Source of the DNA: an uncultured Verrucomicrobiae bacterium
GTDB lineage: Bacteria; Verrucomicrobiota; Verrucomicrobiia; Verrucomicrobiales; Akkermansiaceae
Length of the DNA stretch: 21,273 nt
Reading direction: 5' to 3'
NCBI GenBank assembly: GCA_937957985.1
Contig: CALGOH010000168.1
Span: 1 to 21,273, forward strand
Part shown: in pieces, positions 7,701-16,300 of the stretch
Numbering within the stretch: the stretch's first letter is position 1
Layout: every line of letters begins with the position of its first letter
The notes under the pieces: model-generated
What the model was told of the DNA's origin: nothing
The model's database searches: none
Seen by the model: only the letters and a program-made list of their open reading frames with translations
Position numbers and translations under genes: made by a program

Positions 7701-7989
7701 CACCGTCGTCATCCCGACGCCGGGAAGCAACCTCGCCATCGAATCGGTGACGCTCGTCAACAGCGGCACCCAGCTCGAGATCACGGTGAAGGGACTGACC
7801 AACGGCAACGCATACCTCCTGACGGAATCGACCGACCTGAGTGGATTCGGTGCCGTAAGCACAACCGTGACCCCCGGCACTCCGGTTGCCGGAGGAGTCG
7901 AGTTCACCGCTTCGGGGCCGACACAGACGCTGACGGTCGATCTGCCTGCCGGAAGCAGCCGCTTCTATCGCGTCGAGGACGCTCCTTGA
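4735..7989 (+). CDS. Large secreted protein with thrombospondin type 3-like calcium repeats and duplicated end modules
   Basis: The 1084-residue protein starts with a signal peptide (basic MKSKPATTGRSRLA, hydrophobic TTALTLGLAPIVFA, cleavage near 28-29). Module A (~31-255) and module B (~734-965) look like copies of each other. Each opens with IDGTDDGTEGY or IDGSDGYGAA, has a FIDSK/FIDSS strand in its first half, and ends with ELALDLGALGVPTG or ELCIDLADIGNPTG followed by SNQML/SNQIL. Two acidic blocks (~262-340 and ~617-723) carry DxDxDG-type loops, e.g. PDNDGDGLLNTVE, DPDTDDDYLGDKFE, ADSDADGVNDATE and NNDGDTLLDEDE, typical of calcium-binding thrombospondin type 3 repeats. A beta-rich, lectin-like region lies between them. 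The last ~86 residues form a beta domain ending SSRFYRVEDAP. No catalytic motif was found. It is probably a surface or adhesive protein, and may be under the upstream sigma/FecR pair. Confidence 0.8.
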   Translation: MKSKPATTGRSRLATTALTLGLAPIVFAAPAIDGTDDGTEGYATDAVQAQTPAWGNSNFLGNLRTVQDGNNLNVLLAGRADNNAFLLFIDSKPGGINTIANNTITSGGEEGTINNLNGFTFETGFEADYAVRIFGNATGAFVNTYNLGTGVREYAGNSFGANISNTFIADARTVWSNLSGNLGDQVDGVELALDLGALGVPTGTQDVKLFAILINGDSNYASNQMLGSQNGAAAIEGGIVGFNLETETGTQTVTVSVTAANPDNDGDGLLNTVETNGGPDSFVDENDTGTDPNDPDTDDDYLGDKFEVDSYDTLGTNPTLADSDADGVNDATEVSLLGTANDPATPSGGDTEVIGFDFFDYPDGGINGSTGFETRVFDFDNSTGNDAFLGHTGSVAPWSTTFGSQVRCGRLLTDGSNAVRQFNGPATGGSDLGRVENIISSDAKVVYAKIDLSRLAGATFSGLSFVNGGTEVAFAGVRDALNGSDRNFGVEVTGETDPLGSAFTGDIPADRIANTIVARLDTTGTPTIAIWVDPDLTLAEPAPDASGQFITAPGAAVATGIRLGSGGRALWDNLVVSTTWDDLDDVSPTDTEPDGLRDSWEEVFAPGNLALLSSGANNDGDTLLDEDEQARGTNPLDEDTDGDTLLDHVETDTTIFVDSNDTGTDPCDPDTDDDTLADNEEDGSGTFVAGVQPGSNPNLADTDGDLENDGFEFFQGTDPNDDESNSTANDLVRVNGAIDGSDGYGAALAVQTVQTQFGDNASELNAAYARIKDGMLYLMITGNLEDNFNKLSVFIDSSDAVTANDYLSAGNDGTGVMDGMLFDVGFSPEYQLILRRGTFEGNDKFDVDFVDLVTPAFTQYFDILSFGTTGYGSTGTGVNTSPIRAAYDNSNTAGVTGGTGAADQVAAAAVTTGLELCIDLADIGNPTGSFKVMAMITSSDHSFVSNQILAGLPAPQGNLGSDGAGNPLDPPTTEFVSVDFNDFAGDQFFTVVIPTPGSNLAIESVTLVNSGTQLEITVKGLTNGNAYLLTESTDLSGFGAVSTTVTPGTPVAGGVEFTASGPTQTLTVDLPAGSSRFYRVEDAP

Positions 7990-8011
7990 TCGAGGTCATT
8001 TTCCTCATTCG

Positions 8012-8045
8012 AAACCCGGCGACACTTCCATGTCGCCGGGTTTTT
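8012..8045 (+). terminator. Strong Rho-independent terminator
   Basis: A perfect 13-bp stem (AAACCCGGCGACA 8012-8024 pairing with TGTCGCCGGGTTT 8031-8043) encloses a 6-nt loop and ends in TTTTT (8041-8045), 22 nt after the stop of the calcium-repeat gene. It separates that gene from the GH97/sulfatase unit, so the latter needs its own promoter in 8046-8094. Confidence 0.92.
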
Positions 8046-8094
8046 CGTGTAGGGGTAATCCTCACGCCCCGCACCGCCATCTGCTTCCAGACCC

Positions 8095-10908
8095 ATGAAA
8101 CGTTGCGCCGCCCTGCTTCTCATTCTTTTCATCCTTCCCTGCCGGGCCGAGCCCGTGGAGATCCGTGGCCGCTATCCACTCGACGGGGTCCGCTACCTCG
8201 GATCCGGCGGGTCGCCGACGGCCTGCGGCACCAACTGGCGCGACGCCCGATGGAAAGTCTCCGGCACCAACGGCTCGATCACGCTGCTCCACCTCAAGAG
8301 CGGCAAGGCGCTCGGCTTCCATGCGAACGGACCCGCCGCGGTCGCTCCGGCCGAGGCGGCGAAGTTCGAGCGCGAGGACGCCGGCGACGGATGGTTCCGT
8401 CTGCGGTCGCGGGACCACGGACTGATCCACTATGAAAACCGTACCGGCACCCTTGAGGCGGGCGGAGAACCGCGCGACGATTGGTGGAGCGCCCAGTGGC
8501 GCCTGATCATGCGCACCGACACCCAGGAGGTCATCTCGCCGGACGGAAGGAACCGCATCACCTTCTCGCTCGCCAACGGCCTCCCCGAATACTCGGTGAC
8601 CCGTGGTGACGAGACGATCCTCTCGCCTTCACCGCTCGGCTTCGTGTTCAAGAACCGCCCGCCGCTCACCGGACCCTTCCGGGTGCTCGACACGAAACGG
8701 CGCTCCATCGACGACACCTGGAAGCCGGTCTGGGGCCAGCAGACCGAGATCCGGGATCACGCCGAGGAGATCGCCATCCGCCTCGAGGAGACCGACACCA
8801 CCCGCCGCCGGCTCGACCTCGTGTTCCGCGCCTACGACGACGGGGTCGCGTTCCAATACATCATTCCCGAGCAGCCGAACCTGACCGACTTCGAGGTCAC
8901 CGACGAGGTCACCGGCTTCCATTTCACCGCCGATGCCCAAGCCTGGTGGTGCGAGGACCTCCCGGATACCTACGAGCGCGACTATCAGGAAACCCGTCTT
9001 TCCGAGGCCGCTCCGCAGGGGATGCAGACGCCGGCGACCTTTCGCACGCAACGCGGAACCTACGTCAGCCTCCACGAAGCCGATCTCACCGACTGGGCGG
9101 GAATGAAGCTTCAGAGCCCGGATCCCGCCGCCAACCTGTCGCTGAAGGCCGAACTCGTTCCGTGGTTCGGCAGCGACGTGAAAGTCCGGGGCCGCGCGCC
9201 GATGCGTTCGCCATGGCGCACCATCCAGCTCGCCGACCGCCCCGGCGGCCTCGTCGAGTCGTCGCTCATCCTCAATCTCAACGACCCCTGCGCGATCAAG
9301 GACACCTCATGGATCCGCCCGCCGAAGTGCATGGGCAGCTGGTGGGGCATGCTCCCCCACATGTGGACCTGGGACCACGACGATCCCGACATGCACGGCG
9401 CCACCACCGAGCGCGCCAAGCGCTACATCGACGCCTGCGCCGAGCTCGGCATCGATGGCCTGCTCGTCGAGGGATGGTGCGAGGGATGGTCCGGCGGCAT
9501 CCCCGGATGGCGGAACATGGAATTCACCAACCCGACCGAGGACTTCGACATCCTCGAGGTCGTCCGCTACGGAAAGGAGAAGGGGGTCAAACTCGTCGGC
9601 CACCACGAAACCGGCGGCGACATTCCCAACTACGAGAAGCAGGTCGAGGCCGCATTCCATTTCTATCAGAAGCTCGGCGTCGACACCGTGAAGACCGGCT
9701 ACGTGACCGGGGATCAACCGGTCTACACCGACACCCCGCCCGGCCGCGAGCACCACCATGGCCAGTACATGGTGCGCCACCACCAGCGGATCATCGAGCT
9801 CGCCGCGAAATACCGCATCATGATCAACGCCCACGAGCCGATCAAGGCGACCGGCATCTCGCGAACCTGGCCGAACTTCGTCGCCCGCGAGGGCGCGCGT
9901 GGCGGTGAGTTCAACGCCTTCGTCGGCAACCCGCCGCGCCACACCACCATCCTCCCCTTCACCCGCCTGCTGGGCGGGCCGATGGATTACACGCCCGGCC
10001 TCTTCGACACCTCCTTCCAGCCCGACAAGCCCTTCGCCACCCGGGCCAACCAGCTCGCCCTCTTCGTCACCCTGTGGAGCCCGCTGCAGATGGCCGCCGA
10101 CCATTACCAATGCTACGAGGACGAGCCCGCCGCCGAACTCATCCGCCGGGTGCCCGTCGGCAGGTGGGACGAGACCCGCGTGCCGCTCGCGGAAATCGGC
10201 GACTACATCGTGACCGCGAGGCGCAAGGGCGAGCGCTGGTATGTCGGCGCCGTCAACGACGAGAACCCCCGTACTTTGACCCTGCCGCTCGATTTCCTCG
10301 AATCCGGCAACGCCTACAGGGCGGTCCTCTACGCCGACGCGCCCGATGCCGACTACCGGACGAACCCCCACGCGATGGAGATCACCACGATCGACCTCGC
10401 CGGCGGCGGTGAGCTGGAAATCAACCTCCGCGCGGGTGGCGGCGCGGCGCTGGAGATCCACCCGGCCGATGATCCGCCCGAGCTTCCGACGGGCGACGCC
10501 GGGACGCCGCCCGACGGCGCGCCGGTGATGCTGAGGGCCAAGCACAGCGATCGTGCCCTGACCCCCGAAGGCGGCTCCCTCATTCAACGGGCTCCCGGCG
10601 GCGGCCGCCAGCAGTGGATGCTCGAGGCCGATGGCGAGCGCGGCTGGAGGATCCTGCTCGACGGACAGACGCTCACCGCGGCCGGCGAGGAGAACGGAGC
10701 GGCCCTCCGAATCGAGGCCGACCGTGACGACGCCGCGCAACGCTGGCGTTTCGAGCATGTCGCCGGCAGCTACTACCGCATCATCAATGCCGCCAGCGGC
10801 CGCCTGCTCGACGTTTCGGCCAACCGCTACGACGACGGCGCTCCGGTCCACCTCTGGGAGAACGCCCACGGCTTCAACCAGGTGTGGTGGATCGATCGAA
10901 ACCACTGA
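8095..10908 (+). CDS. Glycoside hydrolase family 97 alpha-glucosidase (inverting, SusB-like) with ricin-type lectin domains
   Basis: The 937-residue protein begins with a signal peptide (KRCAALLLILFILPCRA). Residues ~22-145 form a beta-trefoil-like domain (ARWKVSGTNGSITLLHLKSG, then SAQWRL). GH97 N-domain, catalytic barrel and C-domain span ~145-795. The SusB catalytic signatures are all present: KLVGHHETGG (E505, equivalent to base E439), MINAHEPIKATGISRTWPN (E581, equivalent to E508), and REGARGGEFNAF (E599 as calcium ligand and E605 as the general acid E532 equivalent). HTTILPFTRLLGGPMDYTPG follows. The Glu pattern predicts an inverting alpha-glucosidase rather than the retaining branch. 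Residues ~809-937 are a ricin-type lectin with repeated QxW (RQQWML, AQRWRF, NQVWWI). The enzyme should cleave alpha-glucosides outside the cytoplasm. It precedes a sulfatase by 50 nt. ATG at 8095 gives the signal peptide. Confidence 0.93.
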   Translation: MKRCAALLLILFILPCRAEPVEIRGRYPLDGVRYLGSGGSPTACGTNWRDARWKVSGTNGSITLLHLKSGKALGFHANGPAAVAPAEAAKFEREDAGDGWFRLRSRDHGLIHYENRTGTLEAGGEPRDDWWSAQWRLIMRTDTQEVISPDGRNRITFSLANGLPEYSVTRGDETILSPSPLGFVFKNRPPLTGPFRVLDTKRRSIDDTWKPVWGQQTEIRDHAEEIAIRLEETDTTRRRLDLVFRAYDDGVAFQYIIPEQPNLTDFEVTDEVTGFHFTADAQAWWCEDLPDTYERDYQETRLSEAAPQGMQTPATFRTQRGTYVSLHEADLTDWAGMKLQSPDPAANLSLKAELVPWFGSDVKVRGRAPMRSPWRTIQLADRPGGLVESSLILNLNDPCAIKDTSWIRPPKCMGSWWGMLPHMWTWDHDDPDMHGATTERAKRYIDACAELGIDGLLVEGWCEGWSGGIPGWRNMEFTNPTEDFDILEVVRYGKEKGVKLVGHHETGGDIPNYEKQVEAAFHFYQKLGVDTVKTGYVTGDQPVYTDTPPGREHHHGQYMVRHHQRIIELAAKYRIMINAHEPIKATGISRTWPNFVAREGARGGEFNAFVGNPPRHTTILPFTRLLGGPMDYTPGLFDTSFQPDKPFATRANQLALFVTLWSPLQMAADHYQCYEDEPAAELIRRVPVGRWDETRVPLAEIGDYIVTARRKGERWYVGAVNDENPRTLTLPLDFLESGNAYRAVLYADAPDADYRTNPHAMEITTIDLAGGGELEINLRAGGGAALEIHPADDPPELPTGDAGTPPDGAPVMLRAKHSDRALTPEGGSLIQRAPGGGRQQWMLEADGERGWRILLDGQTLTAAGEENGAALRIEADRDDAAQRWRFEHVAGSYYRIINAASGRLLDVSANRYDDGAPVHLWENAHGFNQVWWIDRNH

Positions 10909-10958
10909 CCGAATCGGACGGGAGAATCCGCCGCCCCTCCACGTAGGCATCGGGGTTC

Positions 10959-12440
10959 ATGCGCCAGTTTCTCCTTTTCCTCTCCCTCGCCCTCGCCGCC
11001 TTCGCCCGGCCGAACATCGTCCTCTTCGTCACCGACGACCAGAGCCCGATCGCCGGCTGCTACGGCTCGCCGCTCATCCGGACGCCCCACCTCGACCAAC
11101 TCGCCGCCGAAGGCACGCTCTTCACCAGCGCCTACGCCACCACCGCTTCCTGCTCGGCCAGCCGCTCGGTCATCCTCACCGGCCTGCACAACCACGCCAA
11201 CGGCCAGTACGGCCACACCCACGCCTACCACAAGTTCGAGACCTTCGCGAACTGCGCCGCGATCAGCCTGCCGAACCAGCTCAAGGCCCTCGGCTACCGC
11301 ACCGCGCACATCGGCAAGTACCACGTCGCGCCCGAGTCGGTTTACGAATACGACCGCTTTCTTCCCGAGAAAGGCGGCCAGCACAACAGCCCGGCCTGGG
11401 TCGAGTCGTGCCGGTCGCTCTTCGAGGAAAAGTCTGACGCACCGTTCTTCCTCACCTTCTGGACCCACGACCCCCACCGCAGCGGCGGCGTGGTCGACTC
11501 CGCCCCGGAAGAACTGAAGCCGAACCGCTTCGGCAACCCGCCACCCAACGAGCGATACGGCGACACGCCCGAGGTCACCTACGACCCTGCCGAGGTGCCC
11601 GTGCCCGCATGGCTGCCCGACACCATCGAATGCCGCCGCGAGATCGCCCAGTACTACCAGAGCTGCACCCGCACCGATCTCGCTTTGGGCAAACTTATCG
11701 CCGCGCTCAAGGAGGCCGGCCGATATGACAACACGATGATCGTCTTCACCGCCGACCACGGCATGGCCTTTCCCGGCGCGAAGACCACCGTCTACGAGGC
11801 CGGACTTCACGTCCCCTTCGTCGTGAAGATGCCCGGCGCGCCGAAGACCGGCTTGGCCAACGACGCCCTCATCTCGCACGCCGACATCACCCCGTCGCTG
11901 CTCGACGCCGCCGGCGGCTACGACGCGGAAAGCGGCGGGCCGAAGAATCCGGCGCCCGTCGAACGCATCGGCCATGGCGAGAATCCGGGCCCAAGATTCA
12001 AGCGCTACCACGGTCGCTCGTGGCTGGGGCTTCTCGGCACGACCCATTCGGAAGGCTGGGACGAGCTGATGGCCTCGCACACCTTTCACGAGATCCAGAT
12101 GTACTACCCGATGCGCGCCCTCCGCGACCGGCGCTACAAGCTCATCTGGAACATCGCCTCGCCGCTGCCCTATCCCTTCGCCACCGACCTGTGGGCCGCC
12201 TCGACATGGCAGGCGCAGTACCGCCAGGGCATGGACGCGAACTACGGCAACCGTAGTGTCGACTCCTACATCCACCGTCCGGCCTTCGAGCTCTACGACC
12301 TCGAGAATGACCCCGCCGAATCGATGAACCTCGCCGACGACCCCGCCCAGACCGGTCGCCTCGCCGACATGAAGGAGCGCCTCAAGGCCGCCCAGAAAAG
12401 GACCGCCGACCCCTGGGTGCTGAAGTGGTCGTATGAGTGA
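10959..12440 (+). CDS. Secreted sulfatase, heparan N-sulfatase (SGSH)-like
   Basis: The 493-residue protein has a short signal peptide (MRQFLLFLSLALAAFA) followed by the sulfatase core RPNIVLFVTDDQSPIAGCYG, with metal ligands D26 and D27. The formylglycine motif is C65-S-A-S-R inside TTASCSASRSVILTG, fitting C-x-P/A-x-R. Further blocks are HIGKYHVAPESVYEYDRF, FFLTFWTHDPHRSGG, MIVFTADHGMAFPGAKTTVY (second metal/substrate site), FHEIQMYYPMRALRDRRYKL and ELYDLENDPAESMNLADD, with DPWVLKW near the end. This order and wording closely track mammalian N-sulfoglucosamine sulfohydrolase. In bacteria such enzymes desulfate polysaccharides; the true substrate here is unknown. Length (~490) is normal. It needs a formylglycine-generating enzyme, not encoded here. 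Its position 50 nt after the GH97 gene suggests co-transcription. Confidence 0.92.
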   Translation: MRQFLLFLSLALAAFARPNIVLFVTDDQSPIAGCYGSPLIRTPHLDQLAAEGTLFTSAYATTASCSASRSVILTGLHNHANGQYGHTHAYHKFETFANCAAISLPNQLKALGYRTAHIGKYHVAPESVYEYDRFLPEKGGQHNSPAWVESCRSLFEEKSDAPFFLTFWTHDPHRSGGVVDSAPEELKPNRFGNPPPNERYGDTPEVTYDPAEVPVPAWLPDTIECRREIAQYYQSCTRTDLALGKLIAALKEAGRYDNTMIVFTADHGMAFPGAKTTVYEAGLHVPFVVKMPGAPKTGLANDALISHADITPSLLDAAGGYDAESGGPKNPAPVERIGHGENPGPRFKRYHGRSWLGLLGTTHSEGWDELMASHTFHEIQMYYPMRALRDRRYKLIWNIASPLPYPFATDLWAASTWQAQYRQGMDANYGNRSVDSYIHRPAFELYDLENDPAESMNLADDPAQTGRLADMKERLKAAQKRTADPWVLKWSYE

Positions 12441-12618
12441 TGGGGCCTGCGGCTCGCCAGAGTCCATCATCGCCCCCGGGTCTCGCCGTCTCGATCGACG
12501 CAAAAGTGCAGGAATTTTCCGCGAACATTCAGTGATTTCAGGCCGCAGCCCCGACAATGATGACATGCCGTCTGGGTATTCCGGGCGGGATGGACGATCT
12601 TCACAACCTCAAGCCAAG

Positions 12619-13344
12619 ATGAGAACCCCGTTCGCTTCCCTCCTGATGATCGTTGCCTCAGCAGCGAGCCTGCCCGCAGCGGTGTCGGTTACCGTTAGGG
12701 ATATTACTCCCAACGGCAAACCCGACGTGCCCGCAAGCGTCGGCACGCGCAGCCTCACCACGACCCTCGGCTCGATTTCCGCACCGGCAGCCCTGCCGAC
12801 CCTTACCTACACGCTCACAAATCTCAACCTCACCAGCGTCGGGGGCGGCCTGACCGACCAGATCGTGTTTCAGGTCAGCTTCTCTCAAACAGGCGGATCG
12901 GCCGTTCAGTTCAACAGCTTCGGAAACGTTTCGGTGACTGGGAATGGCGGGGACTTCTTCATCAACACGGGAGAAACCCTCACCGCTACCGTCTCACTCA
13001 TCAGCACCACCTTCTCGGGGGGGCTGGGCAACCTCTCGATCGGGTTCGACTTCGTGAACATCGGCGGAACGGGATCCACAACTCCGCCGGCCACCCCGGA
13101 GACATGGGATATCGTCCATTCCGGTGGAACTTTGTCCGTCACCACATCCAGCAACCCCTTCCCCGCGAACAACGCCATTCCGCTCTCTTCGTCCTTCACG
13201 ATCCAGAACGTCACCGGTCCGAATCTACAGACCATCAACCTGCAGGGTTACGAGGTGGAAATCACCGCCGTCCCCGAACCGGCCTCGTTCTCGCTCATCG
13301 GCCTCGGCGCGCTCGCCCTGCTGCGTCGTCGGCGGCAGGCTTGA
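12619..13344 (+). CDS. PEP-CTERM sorting domain protein
   Basis: The 241-residue protein has a signal peptide (MRTPFASLLMIVASAASLPA), a Ser/Thr/Gly/Asn-rich beta-strand body without recognised domains, and a classic PEP-CTERM tail: VPEP at ~218-221, the hydrophobic stretch ASFSLIGLGALALL, and RRRRQA at the end. Such proteins are processed by an exosortase and are usually linked to exopolysaccharide or the outer surface. The exosortase is not in this window. The ATG at 12619 is chosen because the signal peptide begins there. The frame stays open back to 12433, but that extension overlaps the sulfatase stop and lacks signal-like features. The 178-bp spacer upstream implies its own promoter. It converges on the metallophosphatase gene, 39 nt away. 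Confidence 0.88.
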   Translation: MRTPFASLLMIVASAASLPAAVSVTVRDITPNGKPDVPASVGTRSLTTTLGSISAPAALPTLTYTLTNLNLTSVGGGLTDQIVFQVSFSQTGGSAVQFNSFGNVSVTGNGGDFFINTGETLTATVSLISTTFSGGLGNLSIGFDFVNIGGTGSTTPPATPETWDIVHSGGTLSVTTSSNPFPANNAIPLSSSFTIQNVTGPNLQTINLQGYEVEITAVPEPASFSLIGLGALALLRRRRQA

Positions 13345-13359
13345 TCCTGGAAGCGGCGG

Positions 13360-13383
13360 ACCGAAGCCCACGCTCCGTGCGGT
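13360..13383. terminator. Weak bidirectional hairpin between convergent genes
   Basis: In the 39-bp gap between two converging stops, ACCG...CACG pairs with CGTGCGGT around a CTC loop, giving an 8-bp stem interrupted by a 5-nt bulge. There is no T-tract. Its position favours a transcription-end role, but the structure is marginal. Confidence 0.25.
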
Positions 13384-16300
13384 TCAATTCAGGTCCCACC
13401 GCGCGCGGTAGAAACGCTTGCCTTCTGGCGATGGCGCGGTGTCGGTGAGTCGGATCGAAACCCGGCTGCTGCCGCTGGCCAGGAAGTTCTCGCGACCGGT
13501 CTCGATATAGCTGTTCGCCGGCACCTCGTCCCAGCCGCCAAGGGTCGAGGAGGTTTCCACAATCATGCGGGAAGTGGCCGGATCGACCGGGCAGGACATG
13601 TCGAAATCGACCGTGAGCGTCGATCCGTTCAGATCCACGCTGCCCTGCAGTCGAGGCCTCGATGCGGGATCCCGCGGATCGGTCTGGAACTGGAATTCCT
13701 CGTCGTTGGTGAAGCCGTCGAGATCGGGATCCTTGTCGCCGCCGAAGATCTCGGGATCGGCCTGCTGCGCGGGAGTGAAGTGGAGGTCGTTCCAGTCGTC
13801 CCGGCCGGCGAACACCCGGACCGTCGTCGTGGCGGTGGTGCCACCGTTCAGCGTGAGCGTGTAGGTGGTGTCGGCGGCCGGTGAGACCTGCAGGTAGCCG
13901 ATGCCGTCCACGGTCTGGCTGAGGACATTTCCAACCCCCTGGTCGATCGTGAGGGTCGCCGGCGCGCTGACGTCCCACTCGAGCGTGGCGCTGCCGCCCT
14001 GCAGGATCGACGGCTGCACCGCACCGAAGAAGTGGATCGCCGCGGGCCCCGCCACCGACGCGGTCCGGCCGGTCAGGGTTTCGGAAAGCGCCGCGTCGTC
14101 GTAGGCGATCTCGACGCGATAGGTCGTGCCGTTGTCGTACACCGGCGGACGGTAGCGGCTGCCGCGGACGCGCATCGCATGGACGAGTTCGCCGGTGGAT
14201 TCGTCAAAGACGCGCACCACCGGGTTCTCGCGCCAGTGGGTGTCGATCACCGGCAGGTAGCCGGTCGGCACGCGACCGTCGTTGTCGGTCTGGCGCACCG
14301 TCTGCGGCCAGTCGGAGAATTGGGATCCCGTGTTCGGATACTCGGGGTCGGCGTGGATCGGCCAGCACTCGAAGGTGATCTCGCGGGTGGACCTGTTGAC
14401 CCGGGTGATGCCGTAGCCGGCGCCGCGGTCGTGATAGTTCGGCGGGTTGACCCCGGTGGTCTGCTGGTAATACTCCGGCGAGTTGGCAGAGCCGAGGAGC
14501 GCGAAGTGGAGCGTGTCATTGGCGGTGAGGTTGGGCGTCGCGCCGTCCGGAAGCGTGCCGCTGCCGTCGAAAAAGTAGTCGCCCAGGTAGGGGCTCACCG
14601 TCGGCGTGGTGCCGTCGGAATTGTGGACCGGATCGAAGATGCGCGGGAAGAAGTTCGCCATCGCCGGCGCGGTGAACGAGATGCCGGCATCGCGCGGGCC
14701 GTCGGCCCCGTGGTGGGCGAGCGTGCCGAGGTGCTGGTCGCCGGCGAGCTGGAACATGCGCGAGGCGCGCAGCAGCCGCCACGCGTCATTGCGGCGATGG
14801 GTCGGCCAGCCGTGGGCGTCGCGGTCGTTGAGCCCGAAGTTGTAGCCGGTATTGGCATGGGTGTGGAGGTTGGCGAAGGGCGACTGCGAGACGACCAGCT
14901 TGAGGTCCTGGCCGGCCCAGTCCTTGTTCCATTCCCGCAGGAACGCGTGCTGGCGCTCGCCGAGCAGGTGCTGCTGGTCGAGGGGAATGCTGCCGCTGCC
15001 GTTCGGGCCGGTCTTGAACTTGCGGTCCTCGAGGATCGCGAAGCCGAGGCGGCCGTAGGTCATGCCGGTGAAATAGACGCCGATCCCCTGCTCGACCGGC
15101 GGCGCCGGCTGGACCGGGTTGTAGGGGTCGGGGTCGGGAAGATTCAGGGCATGGCAGCGCTCGACCATCCTCACCCAGTCGGCCGGTTCGACGTAGCCGC
15201 CGGTGGACTCGTCGGTCGTGGAGATCCCACCCTCGCCCCACAGGTTGCCCTGATAGATGTCGTGATCATCCGGAATCGCGACGGTCGGGATCTCGCGGGA
15301 CAGGTCGCGCACCTGGAGCATCCACAGGTACCACTTGTAGAGGAAATCGAGCTGGCGGTTGGTGGCGCCCGAGGTGTCCTTGACGGTCGGCTGCGGCTCG
15401 TAGAGCTGGTCGCCGTGGGCGAGCAGCACGTCGGGCTGGTGCTTGGCGATGTGGGCGAAGGATTGGGGATGCGGATGCCACACCATCACCGGCGACCAGT
15501 CGAAGCCGTTGTTTCCGGTATTGCCGTCGTTGATCCGCTGGCAGGTGGTCATGGCGACGACGATCTCCTCCTTGTCCACCGGATCGCGACGCACCGTGCC
15601 GGTCCATGCGTAATCGGTGCCGGCGACATTCACCCGCAGGCGGTAGTCGGTGTCGACCGCGTCGTTCCAGCCGGGGATCGCGAAGGTGGCGGTGTAGGAG
15701 GAAAGGTTGTCGGTGTTGTCCACCGGAGCGTTGGCGAGGTTCGTCCACCCCGTGCCGTTCCATGTGTCGAGCGCGACGGTCGGGTTCGACGCGAGGCTCA
15801 GCGGCGGGAGCTGGGCGGTGAGTTTCAGTTTCCCCTTCGAGAGCGTGTGCATCGCCCCGATGATCGCGAGGTGGCGGTCGGGCTCGGGATTCAGCGCCGC
15901 ACCGCTGCCGGAGAAGCCGTCGAACCAATGCGTCGCCGAGGACGACCCGCGGTGGGTGAGCAGGCCGAAGGATCCGAGCACCCGGTCGGAGGGGACATCG
16001 AAGCTGACCGCGCCGACCTGCGTGTCGGAGGCATTGAAGGCGGTGAGCGCGAGCGTGTAGGTGCCGGGGCCGGCGTGGTAGGTGGCGTCCAGCTCGAGGC
16101 GGGTGTTTTGGCCGAAGCCCCCGGTGACCGCGGAGCTGGCCAGGCCCGTGACCGCGCCGGTCGAGTAGTCCTCGATGACGAGGTTGCCGCCGCCGGTGAG
16201 GCCGAGGAACAGCCCGAAGTCGCGGCCGAGGCCGTCCTGGACGAGCAGTGCCGCGCGCCAGTCGAGATTCGGCCCCGCGCCGAGCAGAAACCCGGCCCGC

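Noticed and set aside
9307..12566. Long minus-strand frames (547 and 579 codons) opposite the GH97 and sulfatase genes
   Set aside because: Low-complexity V/G/E/A composition, and the plus strand encodes unmistakable catalytic motifs there.
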